Notes: generated by a model not told the origin, from the sequence alone. A DNA stretch of 6,431 nt from Pseudomonadota bacterium (GCA_023427925.1 JAEYZS010000088.1:1-6431), one strand, 5' to 3'; shown: positions 1 to 5,698, numbered from the stretch's first letter. A program made the numbers and translations.

Positions 1-57
1 GAGCTACTCCATAGAATGATCGTCGATCTCCAAATGAAGTTTGTGCAAGTAAAGTAA
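1..57 (+). CDS. C-terminal tail of an upstream gene (partial)
   Basis: Frame 1 is open from the window edge to a TAA at 55-57, giving 18 residues that start ELLHRMIVDL and end in FVQVK. The other two forward frames close within the first 20 bases. The family cannot be recognised from so little. The stop lies 32 bp before the protease start and no terminator hairpin is visible between them, so this gene may be co-transcribed with the protease. It could also be chance open frame, since 18 codons is short. Confidence 0.5.
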   Translation, partial: ELLHRMIVDLQMKFVQVK

Positions 58-89
58 TTATTTATTAAACACATTTAGAGGAGCAGAGT

Positions 90-1529
90 ATGTCACGTAT
101 TTTCCTTTCGTTCGTTCTTGCATTATCGGGTATAACGTATTCACCCACCCTCCCCGCTCAAGAATCTTACACCATGAAATTGGGTGCTCCATTACCTGGA
201 AATATATTTAGTGAACTTGCAAAAAAGATTAATCCTTCAGTGGTAAGTATTTCTGTGAGTAATAATTTCCGTTCTCGGCGCCCACCAGGTGCTTATCAAG
301 ATCCGTTCTGGCAGTTCTTTGAGCAATTTGGGGCTCCAGGGGTTCCTGCGCCACAAGATGCTCCTCAAAGGCGTAAAAACTTTCAGCCCGTTGGAACTGG
401 GTTCATTATTGAGTCTGACGGGCACATCATCACAAATTATCATGTGATCGAAAGTGCCGACAGCGTTTACGTCCATCTTGCTAATGACCAAGAAAAGACA
501 TACGAAGCCAAAGTGATCGGCGGAGACAAGAGAACAGATATTGCCCTCCTAAAAATTGATGTAAAGAAAAAACTTCCCGTCGCTCAACTGGGTTCAAGCG
601 ATAAACTTGAGGTTGGAGAGTGGGTCGCTGCTTTCGGAAATCCCTACGGCCATGAATTCAGTATGTCTAAAGGCATTGTCTCAGCAAAAGGCAGAAAGAT
701 TCGCGATCTCAACGCTGTTCCCTTTATTCAAACCGACGCATCTATCAATCCTGGGAATTCAGGCGGACCGCTCGTAAATACAAAAGGTGAAGTGATTGCC
801 GTCAACACGGCCATCGATGCGCGCGCGCAAGGGATCGGATTTGCAATTCCTATTGATCACGTGAAGTCCATCCTCCCACAACTAAAAAAAGATGGGAAAA
901 TAATTCGTGGTTTTATCGGAGTTCAAATTGATAATATTTCGCCAAGGGCACAAGCGATGTTACAACTGTCGACGATGGAAGGCGCTTTAATCATGGGCGT
1001 AATGGAAGGCGGCCCCGCAGATAAAGCTGGGATCAGAGCTTATGATGTTATCACTAAATTTGAAAACTCAAAGATTGAGTCTGCTGAGGATTTTAGTGAT
1101 GCTGTAAAAGATTTCACGATCGGAAAAACAGCCAAGGTGGAACTCTTAAGACAGGGTAAAAAGCAAACTCTGAATTTAACAATTGGAAATCCTCCTGATG
1201 AACAAAGACCAATCCGAACGCAACGCTCTTCTACTCGCAGAGGTGACCAAGCTCCATTTAGCGTTGGATTTAAGGTTGTAGACTATTCTTCAGCAACCGC
1301 AACAGAGTTAGGAATCTCACCTAACTCTCCGAAAAAGCCTATCGTAGTAGAGGTCACTCCAGGATCTCCGGCTGCAAGAAATGGCCTAAAAGTGGGCGAT
1401 TTAATTTTGGATGTGAATCGCAGACAGGTAAAGAGCGCAAAAGAAGTTCTTTCGGCATTGAAGAAGGGAAGCAATCTCTTAAGAGTACAAAACAACTCAC
1501 AGGTATCGCTAATTTTTATCGATATCTGA
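90..1529 (+). CDS. htrA: Do/HtrA-family periplasmic serine endoprotease (DegP/DegQ-like)
   Basis: This is a serine protease and chaperone of the cell envelope that degrades misfolded periplasmic and outer-membrane proteins. A signal peptide spans about residues 1-23, with likely cleavage after LPA. The trypsin-like domain carries a complete triad: His118 in TNYHVI, Asp150 in RTDIALLK and Ser224 in GNSGGPL. A Pro/Phe-rich loop (about 64-98, DPFWQFFEQF) matches the long LA loop of DegP proteins. Two PDZ domains follow, at about 272-366 (starting RGFIGVQI) and about 390-478. The length of 479 aa matches full Do proteases (about 450-480). The start is set by AGAGGAG at 77-83, six bases before the ATG. 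The gene converges on an outer-membrane barrel gene and ends in a shared terminator. DegP versus DegQ cannot be decided from sequence alone; the Do-family assignment is secure. Confidence 0.96.
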   Translation: MSRIFLSFVLALSGITYSPTLPAQESYTMKLGAPLPGNIFSELAKKINPSVVSISVSNNFRSRRPPGAYQDPFWQFFEQFGAPGVPAPQDAPQRRKNFQPVGTGFIIESDGHIITNYHVIESADSVYVHLANDQEKTYEAKVIGGDKRTDIALLKIDVKKKLPVAQLGSSDKLEVGEWVAAFGNPYGHEFSMSKGIVSAKGRKIRDLNAVPFIQTDASINPGNSGGPLVNTKGEVIAVNTAIDARAQGIGFAIPIDHVKSILPQLKKDGKIIRGFIGVQIDNISPRAQAMLQLSTMEGALIMGVMEGGPADKAGIRAYDVITKFENSKIESAEDFSDAVKDFTIGKTAKVELLRQGKKQTLNLTIGNPPDEQRPIRTQRSSTRRGDQAPFSVGFKVVDYSSATATELGISPNSPKKPIVVEVTPGSPAARNGLKVGDLILDVNRRQVKSAKEVLSALKKGSNLLRVQNNSQVSLIFIDI

Positions 1530-1555
1530 TGTTGATTCATATTTATTAAAATAAA

Positions 1556-1585
1556 AAAGCCAAGATCATTGATGGTCTTGGCTTT
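1556..1585. terminator. Bidirectional intrinsic terminator between convergent genes
   Basis: A 13-bp stem (1556-1568 with 1573-1585, one G-T wobble at T1566/G1575) encloses the tetraloop TTGA at 1569-1572. The core arms read AAAGCCAAGA and TCTTGGCTTT. On the plus strand it is followed by a T-rich run (TTTGTTGTATTT). On the minus strand the A-rich left flank becomes TTTTTTATTTT. It can therefore stop transcription of both the protease gene and the barrel gene, and the minus-strand U-tract is the better one. Confidence 0.92.
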
Positions 1586-1610
1586 GTTGTATTTAAGAAT
1601 TAATTTTTAA

Positions 1611-2144
1611 TTATAGATTAAATGGAGCGCTTACTGAAAGAAGCAAAACTTTTGTTTCGAGATTGCTTCCAAGAGTCAAACCGTTTGCCTTATCGTATTC
1701 GTGCAATCCGTATTCAAGATTAAAAGAAAGCGGAATAACTGGAAGGGGTTTAAATCCAATACCAGCTTTCATCCCATTACCTTCAAACTTCAATGTTCCA
1801 TCTTTGTCTTCGGCTTCAGTATCAAATATGTAACCGGCCCACAGTCTTACGATCTTGAGATTTACACCGGCTACTGCTGCCATGGTAGTATGCTCACTTT
1901 TAATTTTGGATCCATCATCATATTTGAAGTCCGTATTACCGATGCTGTAATCAAGAGCGAAGAACACAAATGGAAGAGTCCAGCCAATTCGTCCGCCGTA
2001 GCTCAGGCCGGTAACATCCGCTTTATCTGATCCATCAGCGTACTCTGAATTTCCAATTGCGTAACCTGCATAGGGTTCTAATAAAAGTCCTGCAGATGCG
2101 TTTACTCCCATAAACAGAGAAAGGATCAGTGCTAGCTTTTTCAT
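1611..2144 (-). CDS. Small outer-membrane beta-barrel protein
   Basis: This 177-aa exported protein is likely an eight-stranded outer-membrane barrel of the OmpA-N/OmpW-like type. Residues 1-18 form a classic signal peptide (MKKLALILSL, cleavage after NASA-type ASA). The mature part alternates polar and hydrophobic residues in about eight stretches: 21-31, 44-54, 59-68, 84-95, 98-107, 118-131, 136-148 and 162-175. These are separated by short Asp/Gly/Lys-rich loops such as ADGSDK and YDDGSK. The chain ends PFNL rather than with the usual terminal Phe. The start is supported by AGGGAG on the minus strand (2150-2155), five bases from the ATG. The leader contains a strong hairpin (2186-2213). 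The exact family and any transported substrate are not recognisable. The neighbouring convergent Do protease could act on it, but that is inference. Confidence 0.85.
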   Translation of the reverse strand: MKKLALILSLFMGVNASAGLLLEPYAGYAIGNSEYADGSDKADVTGLSYGGRIGWTLPFVFFALDYSIGNTDFKYDDGSKIKSEHTTMAAVAGVNLKIVRLWAGYIFDTEAEDKDGTLKFEGNGMKAGIGFKPLPVIPLSFNLEYGLHEYDKANGLTLGSNLETKVLLLSVSAPFNL

Positions 2145-2185
2145 GTGTTCTCCCTGACTGTGATTTTTTGATTATTAGAAAAGAT

Positions 2186-2213
2186 CCCTCGTCTCATCCA
2201 TGAGACAGCAGGG
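2186..2213. repeat. Hairpin in the leader of the outer-membrane barrel gene
   Basis: The inner stem GTCTCA/TGAGAC (2191-2196 with 2201-2206) closes a TCCA loop. It is extended by CCCT/AGGG (2186-2189 with 2210-2213) across a small internal loop (C2190 against 2207-2209). It sits 42 bp upstream of the minus-strand start codon, so it would lie in the 5' leader if transcription begins further upstream. It lacks a clear U-tract on either strand, so a terminator is unlikely. A protein operator is the alternative. Confidence 0.6.
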
Positions 2214-2219
2214 AAAACG

Positions 2220-2297
2220 TTTAAAGTTTCACTTACACTATTAGTTATAAAGACAATGAAGTAGGCTGTGTACGAAGACTTGAAGTGGAACTTTAAA
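2220..2297. repeat. 15-bp imperfect inverted repeat in the intergenic gap
   Basis: The arms are TTTAAAGTTTCACTT at 2220-2234 and AAGTGGAACTTTAAA at 2283-2297. They are complementary at 14 of 15 positions, with the single mismatch position forming a G-T pair on one strand. The 48-bp interior contains a shorter possible pair ACAC/GTGT (2235-2238 with 2268-2271). A smaller hairpin follows directly at 2298-2316: TCCT-GAC, loop TGAA, GTC-bulged T-AGGA. The block is a structured RNA or DNA element of unknown role between divergent genes. Confidence 0.6.
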
Positions 2298-2377
2298 TCC
2301 TGACTGAAGTCTAGGAAGCGAGTATGAAATCTTAAATTATAAAATCCAGCCACATTTAAAAAAGCTTTTGCGGAACC

Positions 2378-2383
2378 TATGAT
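2378..2383 (+). promoter_or_regulatory. Possible -10 element for the small cysteine protein
   Basis: TATGAT matches five of six positions of the sigma70-type -10 consensus and lies 33 bp before the ATG at 2417, which would leave a leader of about 27 bases. No good -35 box is found 16-18 bp upstream (TTTAAA at 2355-2360 is the best). An alternative pairing of TTGCGG at 2368-2373 with TATTTT at 2391-2396 has a 17-bp spacer but would start transcription very close to the ribosome site. Confidence 0.25.
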
Positions 2384-2416
2384 GCGGGATTATTTTCTTT
2401 ACCAACGGAGGTTCCT

Positions 2417-2656
2417 ATGCATGAACAAAAGTGCGAAAATTGCGGTAATCTGTATGACAAACCCTTAAAAATTATGAGGGACGAAGAGGCTCACTATTTT
2501 GATAGTTTCGAGTGCGCTATCAACGTAATGGCTCCTCAGTGTACCCATTGCGACACCCGCATTATCGGGCACGGGGTCGAGGAATCAGGTAAAATTTACT
2601 GCTGCGCCAACTGTGCGGCTCAAGATGGTGGCACTGAGCTCAAAGATCGAGCGTAG
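2417..2656 (+). CDS. Small multi-cysteine, probably zinc-binding protein
   Basis: The protein has 79 residues with eight cysteines: C6, C9, C33, C42, C45, C62, C63 and C66. It reads as two similar halves. The first has CENC, then YFDSFEC (C33). The second has CTHC, then YCCANC (C62, C63, C66). The pattern of CxxC followed by an aromatic-x-S/C-x-x-C knuckle resembles TRASH/MYM-like treble-clef zinc fingers or bacterial metallothionein-like proteins. There is no signal peptide, so it is probably cytoplasmic. A ribosome site GGAGG at 2407-2411 sits five bases before the ATG and fixes the start. It is the first plus-strand gene after a 272-bp gap and is divergent from the barrel gene. The biological role is unknown; metal storage, metal sensing or a protein-contact role are all possible. 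Confidence 0.85.
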   Translation: MHEQKCENCGNLYDKPLKIMRDEEAHYFDSFECAINVMAPQCTHCDTRIIGHGVEESGKIYCCANCAAQDGGTELKDRA

Positions 2657-2659
2657 TCT

Positions 2660-2697
2660 TTGAAAGTATTGAATATTATCTAAAAATCTACTAATAC
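2660..2697 (+). promoter_or_regulatory. Possible promoter of the alpha/beta hydrolase gene
   Basis: TTGAAT at 2669-2674 and TAATAC at 2692-2697 are 17 bp apart and would start transcription near 2704, about 22 bases before the GTG start. TTGAAA at 2660-2665 and TATTAT at 2674-2679 look good singly but are too close together to form a pair. The call rests only on weak consensus matches in an AT-rich gap. Confidence 0.25.
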
Positions 2698-2725
2698 TGC
2701 TTTTTGTTTTGTGGGGTAACAAATC

Positions 2726-3661
2726 GTGGGTAGATTTTTAAAGGCTTTTGCCATCTTACTGGTATTTCCTACGGCTCTTTCTTTTGTAATGAGCCCGTCC
2801 ATTGCGCAAGCAAAATTCTGTTTGAGTCTTTTTTCACAAGGCAATAACAAAACTTCTCTCGTTCGAGTCGAATCTCCTCTTCACTATAAAATAGATTCCG
2901 TTAAAAACTCAAAAGGCAATATTCTCTTAATCCACGGGTTGGGTGACAGCATGGCTCACCTTAAAAAAATTTCTGATCGTCTTCAAAAGGAGGGATATTC
3001 TGTTTTAAGAGTCGATCTGCATGGACATGGTAAAAACCTTGAGCGAGACATCGCAAATCAAACACCAATACCTAGAGTTTTATTGTATCAGAGCAATGTC
3101 CGCGATATTGCAAATCTCGTCAAGTCACTGAGATTTTCAAACCCTATCATTATTGGCCATTCTTATGGTGGAGCTATTGCTCATGCTCTCACAAGTCAGC
3201 TCACTGGCAAATACAAAGCTCAAAAACTGGTAATGATGGCTCCTTACTTGAGACGCCTTGATCACCAAATGCTTACAGGAAATCCATTTTTAGATGCGCC
3301 GATAGAGCATATTGCTGAGCAATTTATGAGGGAAACATTTAGAGATCATTTTGAATCAGAAAAAAGAACTCATATACAAGCACACATTGAGACTGCCGTT
3401 GCGACAACTATTGGGATTCGGAATTTTGATATTCTGAGCCCTGGCAAAAAGGCTTCTCCAGACTCTAAGGCCCCGATGCTTGTTCTTGGTGGATCGAAAG
3501 ATACTCTCGTAACTGATGAATCATTATGGATATTCCGCAAAAAATTAGAAAAAGAAAATCGCCCTCACACGGTAGCTATTATCGAAGGAGATCATTTCTT
3601 TCCATCACGAAATGCCACAGAAACCATGCGAGCCATCATGGATTTTCTCCAAAGAGATTAG
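2726..3661 (+). CDS. Exported alpha/beta hydrolase (serine esterase/lipase-like)
   Basis: This 311-aa alpha/beta-hydrolase-fold enzyme probably cleaves ester bonds in lipid-like or other small substrates. A signal peptide spans residues 1-29 with cleavage after AQA, so the enzyme is likely periplasmic or secreted. Fold landmarks appear in order: the oxyanion segment LIHGLGDS (about 68-75), VDLHGHG (96-102), the nucleophile elbow GHSYGG with Ser146, Asp259 in GGSKDT, and His290 in EGDHFF. The triad is therefore complete. A cap-like insert of about 175-235 lies between the nucleophile and the acid. The GTG start at 2726 gives the full signal peptide; the next ATG (residue 22) would remove most of it. 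Only a weak GTGGGG ribosome site (2711-2716) precedes it, so translation may be modest. Gaps of 69 bp before and 192 bp after suggest a stand-alone gene. The substrate cannot be assigned. Confidence 0.9.
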   Translation: MGRFLKAFAILLVFPTALSFVMSPSIAQAKFCLSLFSQGNNKTSLVRVESPLHYKIDSVKNSKGNILLIHGLGDSMAHLKKISDRLQKEGYSVLRVDLHGHGKNLERDIANQTPIPRVLLYQSNVRDIANLVKSLRFSNPIIIGHSYGGAIAHALTSQLTGKYKAQKLVMMAPYLRRLDHQMLTGNPFLDAPIEHIAEQFMRETFRDHFESEKRTHIQAHIETAVATTIGIRNFDILSPGKKASPDSKAPMLVLGGSKDTLVTDESLWIFRKKLEKENRPHTVAIIEGDHFFPSRNATETMRAIMDFLQRD

Positions 3662-3671
3662 ATTCTCTTTT
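3651..3671 (+). terminator. Weak hairpin overlapping the hydrolase stop codon
   Basis: AAAGAGA at 3651-3657 pairs with TCTCTTT at 3664-3670 around the loop TTAGAT, which contains the TAG stop, followed by one further T. The stem is seven AT-rich pairs with a T-run of only four, so termination would be inefficient. It is the only hairpin in the first part of the gap to the RRM gene. Confidence 0.3.
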
Positions 3672-3710
3672 AAATGCAACACCTGCGATATGAAGAATTC
3701 GGGTCTTTTA

Positions 3711-3747
3711 ACCTATAAAATGGACTATTACATATCTATTTATAGGT
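3711..3747. repeat. 9-bp perfect inverted repeat upstream of the RRM gene
   Basis: ACCTATAAA at 3711-3719 and TTTATAGGT at 3739-3747 are perfect reverse complements, separated by 19 bp. With one bulged A the match extends to TTTA(A)CCTATAAA against TTTATAGGTAAA. The left arm contains TATAAA (3714-3719), a possible -10 box. The element could be an operator over the promoter of the RNA-binding protein gene or, if transcription begins further upstream, a leader hairpin. It lies 107-143 bp before the ATG. Confidence 0.55.
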
Positions 3748-3853
3748 AAACGTGTTCTACTGGAGACTCACTAGTCGTTCTTTTAGTTTGTTCATTAGTT
3801 TTCTCTTTTGTTCCTTTCTTCAGAATGACCCCAATAGCTATAGGAGGCACAAA

Positions 3854-4153
3854 ATGGGAAAAAAAATATACGTAGGTAATTTATCTTTTAACGTTGAGAC
3901 AGATCAACTAAGAGACGTTTTCGCTCAGTACGGTACTGTTGATACAGCTAACGTAATTTCTGATCGTTATACTGGTCGTAGCAAAGGTTTTGGATTTATC
4001 GAAATGTCGACTGAGTCAGAAGCTCAGACTGCGATCAGCTCTTTAGATGGTTCTGATCTTCGTGGTCGTTCGATGAAGGTTTCTTTGGCTAAGCCACAAG
4101 AACCTCGTGAAGACCGTGGCGATCGCGGTGGATTCAATTCACGCCGTTACTAA
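3854..4153 (+). CDS. Single-RRM RNA-binding protein with RG-rich tail
   Basis: This 99-aa cytoplasmic protein binds single-stranded RNA through one RNA recognition motif. RNP2 is KIYVGNL at residues 4-10 and RNP1 is KGFGFIEM at 44-51, with the ring-stacking aromatics Y6, F46 and F48 present. The RRM covers about 3-80. Residues 84-99 form a short Arg/Gly/Asp tail (DRGDRGGFNSRRY region), as in cyanobacterial and proteobacterial Rbp proteins, which are often cold-responsive. The start is the ATG at 3854 because a perfect AGGAGG (3842-3847) lies six bases upstream. An upstream in-frame GTG at 3752 would add 34 residues of non-RRM sequence and bypass this site. The gene has a long AT-rich leader with an inverted repeat and its own strong terminator, indicating monocistronic, leader-controlled expression. 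The RNA targets are unknown. Confidence 0.95.
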   Translation: MGKKIYVGNLSFNVETDQLRDVFAQYGTVDTANVISDRYTGRSKGFGFIEMSTESEAQTAISSLDGSDLRGRSMKVSLAKPQEPREDRGDRGGFNSRRY

Positions 4154-4179
4154 TCCAAAAGATTTTTAATCTTAAAAGT

Positions 4180-4209
4180 AAAAGCCGATCCCGATAGATC
4201 GGCTTTTTT
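4180..4209 (+). terminator. Intrinsic terminator after the RRM gene
   Basis: An 11-bp stem (4180-4190 with 4197-4207, core GCCGATC/GATCGGC) closes the loop CCGATA and is followed by T4204-4209. A second small AT hairpin (AAGATT/AATCTT, 4159-4173) sits between it and the stop codon. Together they should end the RRM transcript efficiently. Confidence 0.93.
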
Positions 4210-4237
4210 ATTATCTAATGCAAAAAGGAATTTGAAA

Positions 4238-4426
4238 ATGAGAGACACAGCTAGATGCACCAACATGAACCATAGCCGATTAAACCCCCAAGTGAAGTTC
4301 TGCCCTTCGTGCGGCGACTCGATAAATAAAAACATAGGTAAAACTTGCAACGAAGAAATCCATAAAGCACGCCGAAAAGAAAGGGGCATCTTCTGCCAAG
4401 ACTGCGGCAAAAAACTCACCCCCTAA
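4238..4426 (+). CDS. 62-aa double zinc-knuckle protein
   Basis: This small, basic, cytoplasmic protein has two near-identical metal-binding units. Unit one has C7-x4-H12-x9-C22-x2-C25-G. Unit two has C37-x4-H42-x10-C53-x2-C56-G. In both, the second pair is preceded by Phe (FCPSCG and FCQDCG). Each unit offers three Cys and one His, enough for one zinc, so the whole should bind two. The segment between the pairs in unit two is very basic (HKARRKER). The ATG at 4238 follows AAGGAA (4225-4230) at seven bases; the TTG six bases upstream is less likely. It starts 29 bp after the RRM terminator and no separate promoter was recognised. The family has no function I can name. An RNA- or protein-binding zinc ribbon is the safest description. 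Confidence 0.8.
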   Translation: MRDTARCTNMNHSRLNPQVKFCPSCGDSINKNIGKTCNEEIHKARRKERGIFCQDCGKKLTP

Positions 4427-4520
4427 AGGTGCCCGTCAACTTTTGGGAACCCACCGCATCAATCCCCCTTAATACCGCAAAGACCAAACTAAATCCCCTC
4501 ACCAGACAACTGAAAACAAA

Positions 4521-5666
4521 ATGAAAGCCCAAGGATTCACCTTGCCACGCTCTACAGCCGTTACTAATGTCAGAGTGCAATTGGGGGGCTTTTTTTTGAT
4601 CCATCTATTTTTAGTTTTATCTTTTGCATGTGCTCAAATTTCCTACTCTGAAATCGAGTCTTTGATTCAAGATAAAAACATAAAAACCATCGAAGAGTTG
4701 CTCGCCGAGCTTCCTGCAAATTTTAAAAATCATTATACACTTCTAAAAAAATCTTCTGCCGTTCAAGAAGCAAGTCTTGAGAGTCCTAGAGCCGTCGTCT
4801 ACGGCGAAACAGGTGAACTCACTATGACCTTTAACAGTAACCCCGATCACGGCGGATATAACGATGTAGAGTTTCTAGCTTTTGATAAGGAAAAAAACGA
4901 GTTCGAATTAAGAGTAATAAGCTTTGTCGGTGGAGAAGTGATTTTTTCTGAGAAAAACCCCACTCAGTGTACTCACTGTCATGGAATAAGCCCAAGACCA
5001 CTCTGGGATAATTACCCTAGTTGGAAAAATTCATATGGATCAAATTCCGACATGCTAACTCCAGAAGAAGAAAATATATTAAAGTCAGAAATATTTAGAG
5101 AACATTCAAGATTCAAAGCTATCTTTAAAAAAGATGCTGACCCACTTTATCCATTTAAAGATGCGCCCAAGACTTTCGGTCCGAACGCTCTTCTTGGGAA
5201 GTACTATACGAACTTTCAAGCAAGGGCCAACAAAACAAGATTTTATGATTCGATTGGTTACGCGCACTCTGAGAGACTTGCAGTTCTTGCGCTTCTCGAA
5301 TGTAAACTAGCGCCAGAAACCAACCGCATGCTCGAGTATCATTACTTAGAAAAAATCAAAGCGCTTTACCCTCACCAGATCGCTACACTTGAATGGTGGA
5401 CCAAAAAATACGCGGAAGAATCGTTTTACTTAACACTGCTTAAAAGCATTTACCTTTTTGGAATTGATTATTTTCAGAATAACTACTTTAACCTAAAGAT
5501 GAGATATCACGAAGAACATCTTTCGACCGACAGCACTCAATCTGTAAGAAGTGCCACGCTTGATGTAATCGCTTCTAGCCTAAATGACAAAAATGCGAGG
5601 CAATTGATAGCCTCTGGCAATAAATCTCGATTGTGTGATAAATACATACAAGAAATCGCACACTAA
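4521..5666 (+). CDS. Exported protein with one c-type haem motif (CTHCH), start uncertain
   Basis: With the longest start this is a 381-aa exported protein, with a hydrophobic signal core at about residues 24-38 ending FACAQ. Cleavage may be by signal peptidase I after ACA, or C37 may be lipidated (SFAC is a poor lipobox). The mature part contains SPRAVVYG (88-95), a beta-rich stretch with FNSNPDHGGYNDVEF (104-118), then the haem-attachment motif CTHCH at 150-154 followed by SPRPLWDNYPSW. I recall this arrangement from uncharacterised exported proteins of proteobacteria. The haem ligand His154 is visible, but no second CxxCH and no obvious sixth ligand can be named. The C-terminal half (about 180-381) is helical-looking with lone cysteines C261 and C372. 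Starts: the ATG at 4521 has no clear ribosome site; TTG 4542 has AAGGA (4531-4535) six bases upstream; TTG 4596 has GGGGGG (4583-4588) seven bases upstream but would leave no basic residue in the signal peptide. Role: probably periplasmic electron transfer or redox sensing, unproven. Confidence 0.82.
   Translation: MKAQGFTLPRSTAVTNVRVQLGGFFLIHLFLVLSFACAQISYSEIESLIQDKNIKTIEELLAELPANFKNHYTLLKKSSAVQEASLESPRAVVYGETGELTMTFNSNPDHGGYNDVEFLAFDKEKNEFELRVISFVGGEVIFSEKNPTQCTHCHGISPRPLWDNYPSWKNSYGSNSDMLTPEEENILKSEIFREHSRFKAIFKKDADPLYPFKDAPKTFGPNALLGKYYTNFQARANKTRFYDSIGYAHSERLAVLALLECKLAPETNRMLEYHYLEKIKALYPHQIATLEWWTKKYAEESFYLTLLKSIYLFGIDYFQNNYFNLKMRYHEEHLSTDSTQSVRSATLDVIASSLNDKNARQLIASGNKSRLCDKYIQEIAH
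4524..4597 (+). other. Structured G6/T8 leader region, possible terminator or attenuator
   Basis: AAAGCCCAA at 4524-4532 can pair with TTGGGGGGCTTT at 4581-4592 (three extra G), followed by an unbroken T8 at 4590-4597. Inside lie CAAGG/CCTTG (4530-4534 with 4540-4544, loop ATTCA) and a bulged pairing of TTGCCACGCTCT with AGAGTGCAA. The stem followed by T8 resembles an intrinsic terminator for the preceding zinc-knuckle gene. It overlaps the possible start codons of the haem protein, so it could instead attenuate or regulate that gene. The 94 bp just upstream (4427-4520) hold no gene I can see and are conspicuously C-rich and G-poor on this strand. Confidence 0.4.
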
Positions 5667-5686
5667 AAGCTTTGCGTAGGCTTTTT
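5665..5686 (+). terminator. Weak terminator-like hairpin after the haem protein gene
   Basis: AAAAGC at 5665-5670 pairs with GCTTTT at 5680-5685, extended by U-G and U-A pairs around the loop TGCGT, and ends in a short T-run. The left arm overlaps the TAA stop. The stem is AT-rich, so some transcription may continue into the globin gene 82 bp downstream. Confidence 0.4.
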
Positions 5687-5698
5687 GAGGATACTTAG

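Noticed and set aside
1701..2030. Plus-strand open frame of 109 codons opposite the barrel gene
   Set aside because: It is antisense to a gene with a clear signal peptide, barrel pattern and ribosome site, and its own translation has no domain-like features.
2141..2353. Minus-strand 70-codon open frame (GTG start) whose stop overlaps the barrel gene start in an ATGA arrangement
   Set aside because: There is no ribosome site before the GTG, the protein has no recognisable features, and most of it is accounted for by the inverted repeats in the gap. The 4-base overlap is suggestive but not enough.
3752..3853. N-terminal 34-codon extension of the RRM protein from a GTG at 3752
   Set aside because: A perfect AGGAGG sits just before the ATG at 3854, the RRM begins right after that ATG, and the extension looks like translated leader with no GTG-proximal ribosome site.
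4427..4598. Housekeeping structured RNA (SRP RNA, 6S RNA or tmRNA) in the C-rich stretch ending in T8
   Set aside because: None of the conserved sequences I would expect (SRP tetraloop helix, 6S open bubble with closing stem, tmRNA tRNA-like ends) could be found on either strand.
4150..4604. Two minus-strand open frames (4150-4419 and 4416-4604)
   Set aside because: They are complementary to the zinc-knuckle gene and the G6/T8 leader, cross the RRM terminator, and have no protein features that outweigh the plus-strand genes.
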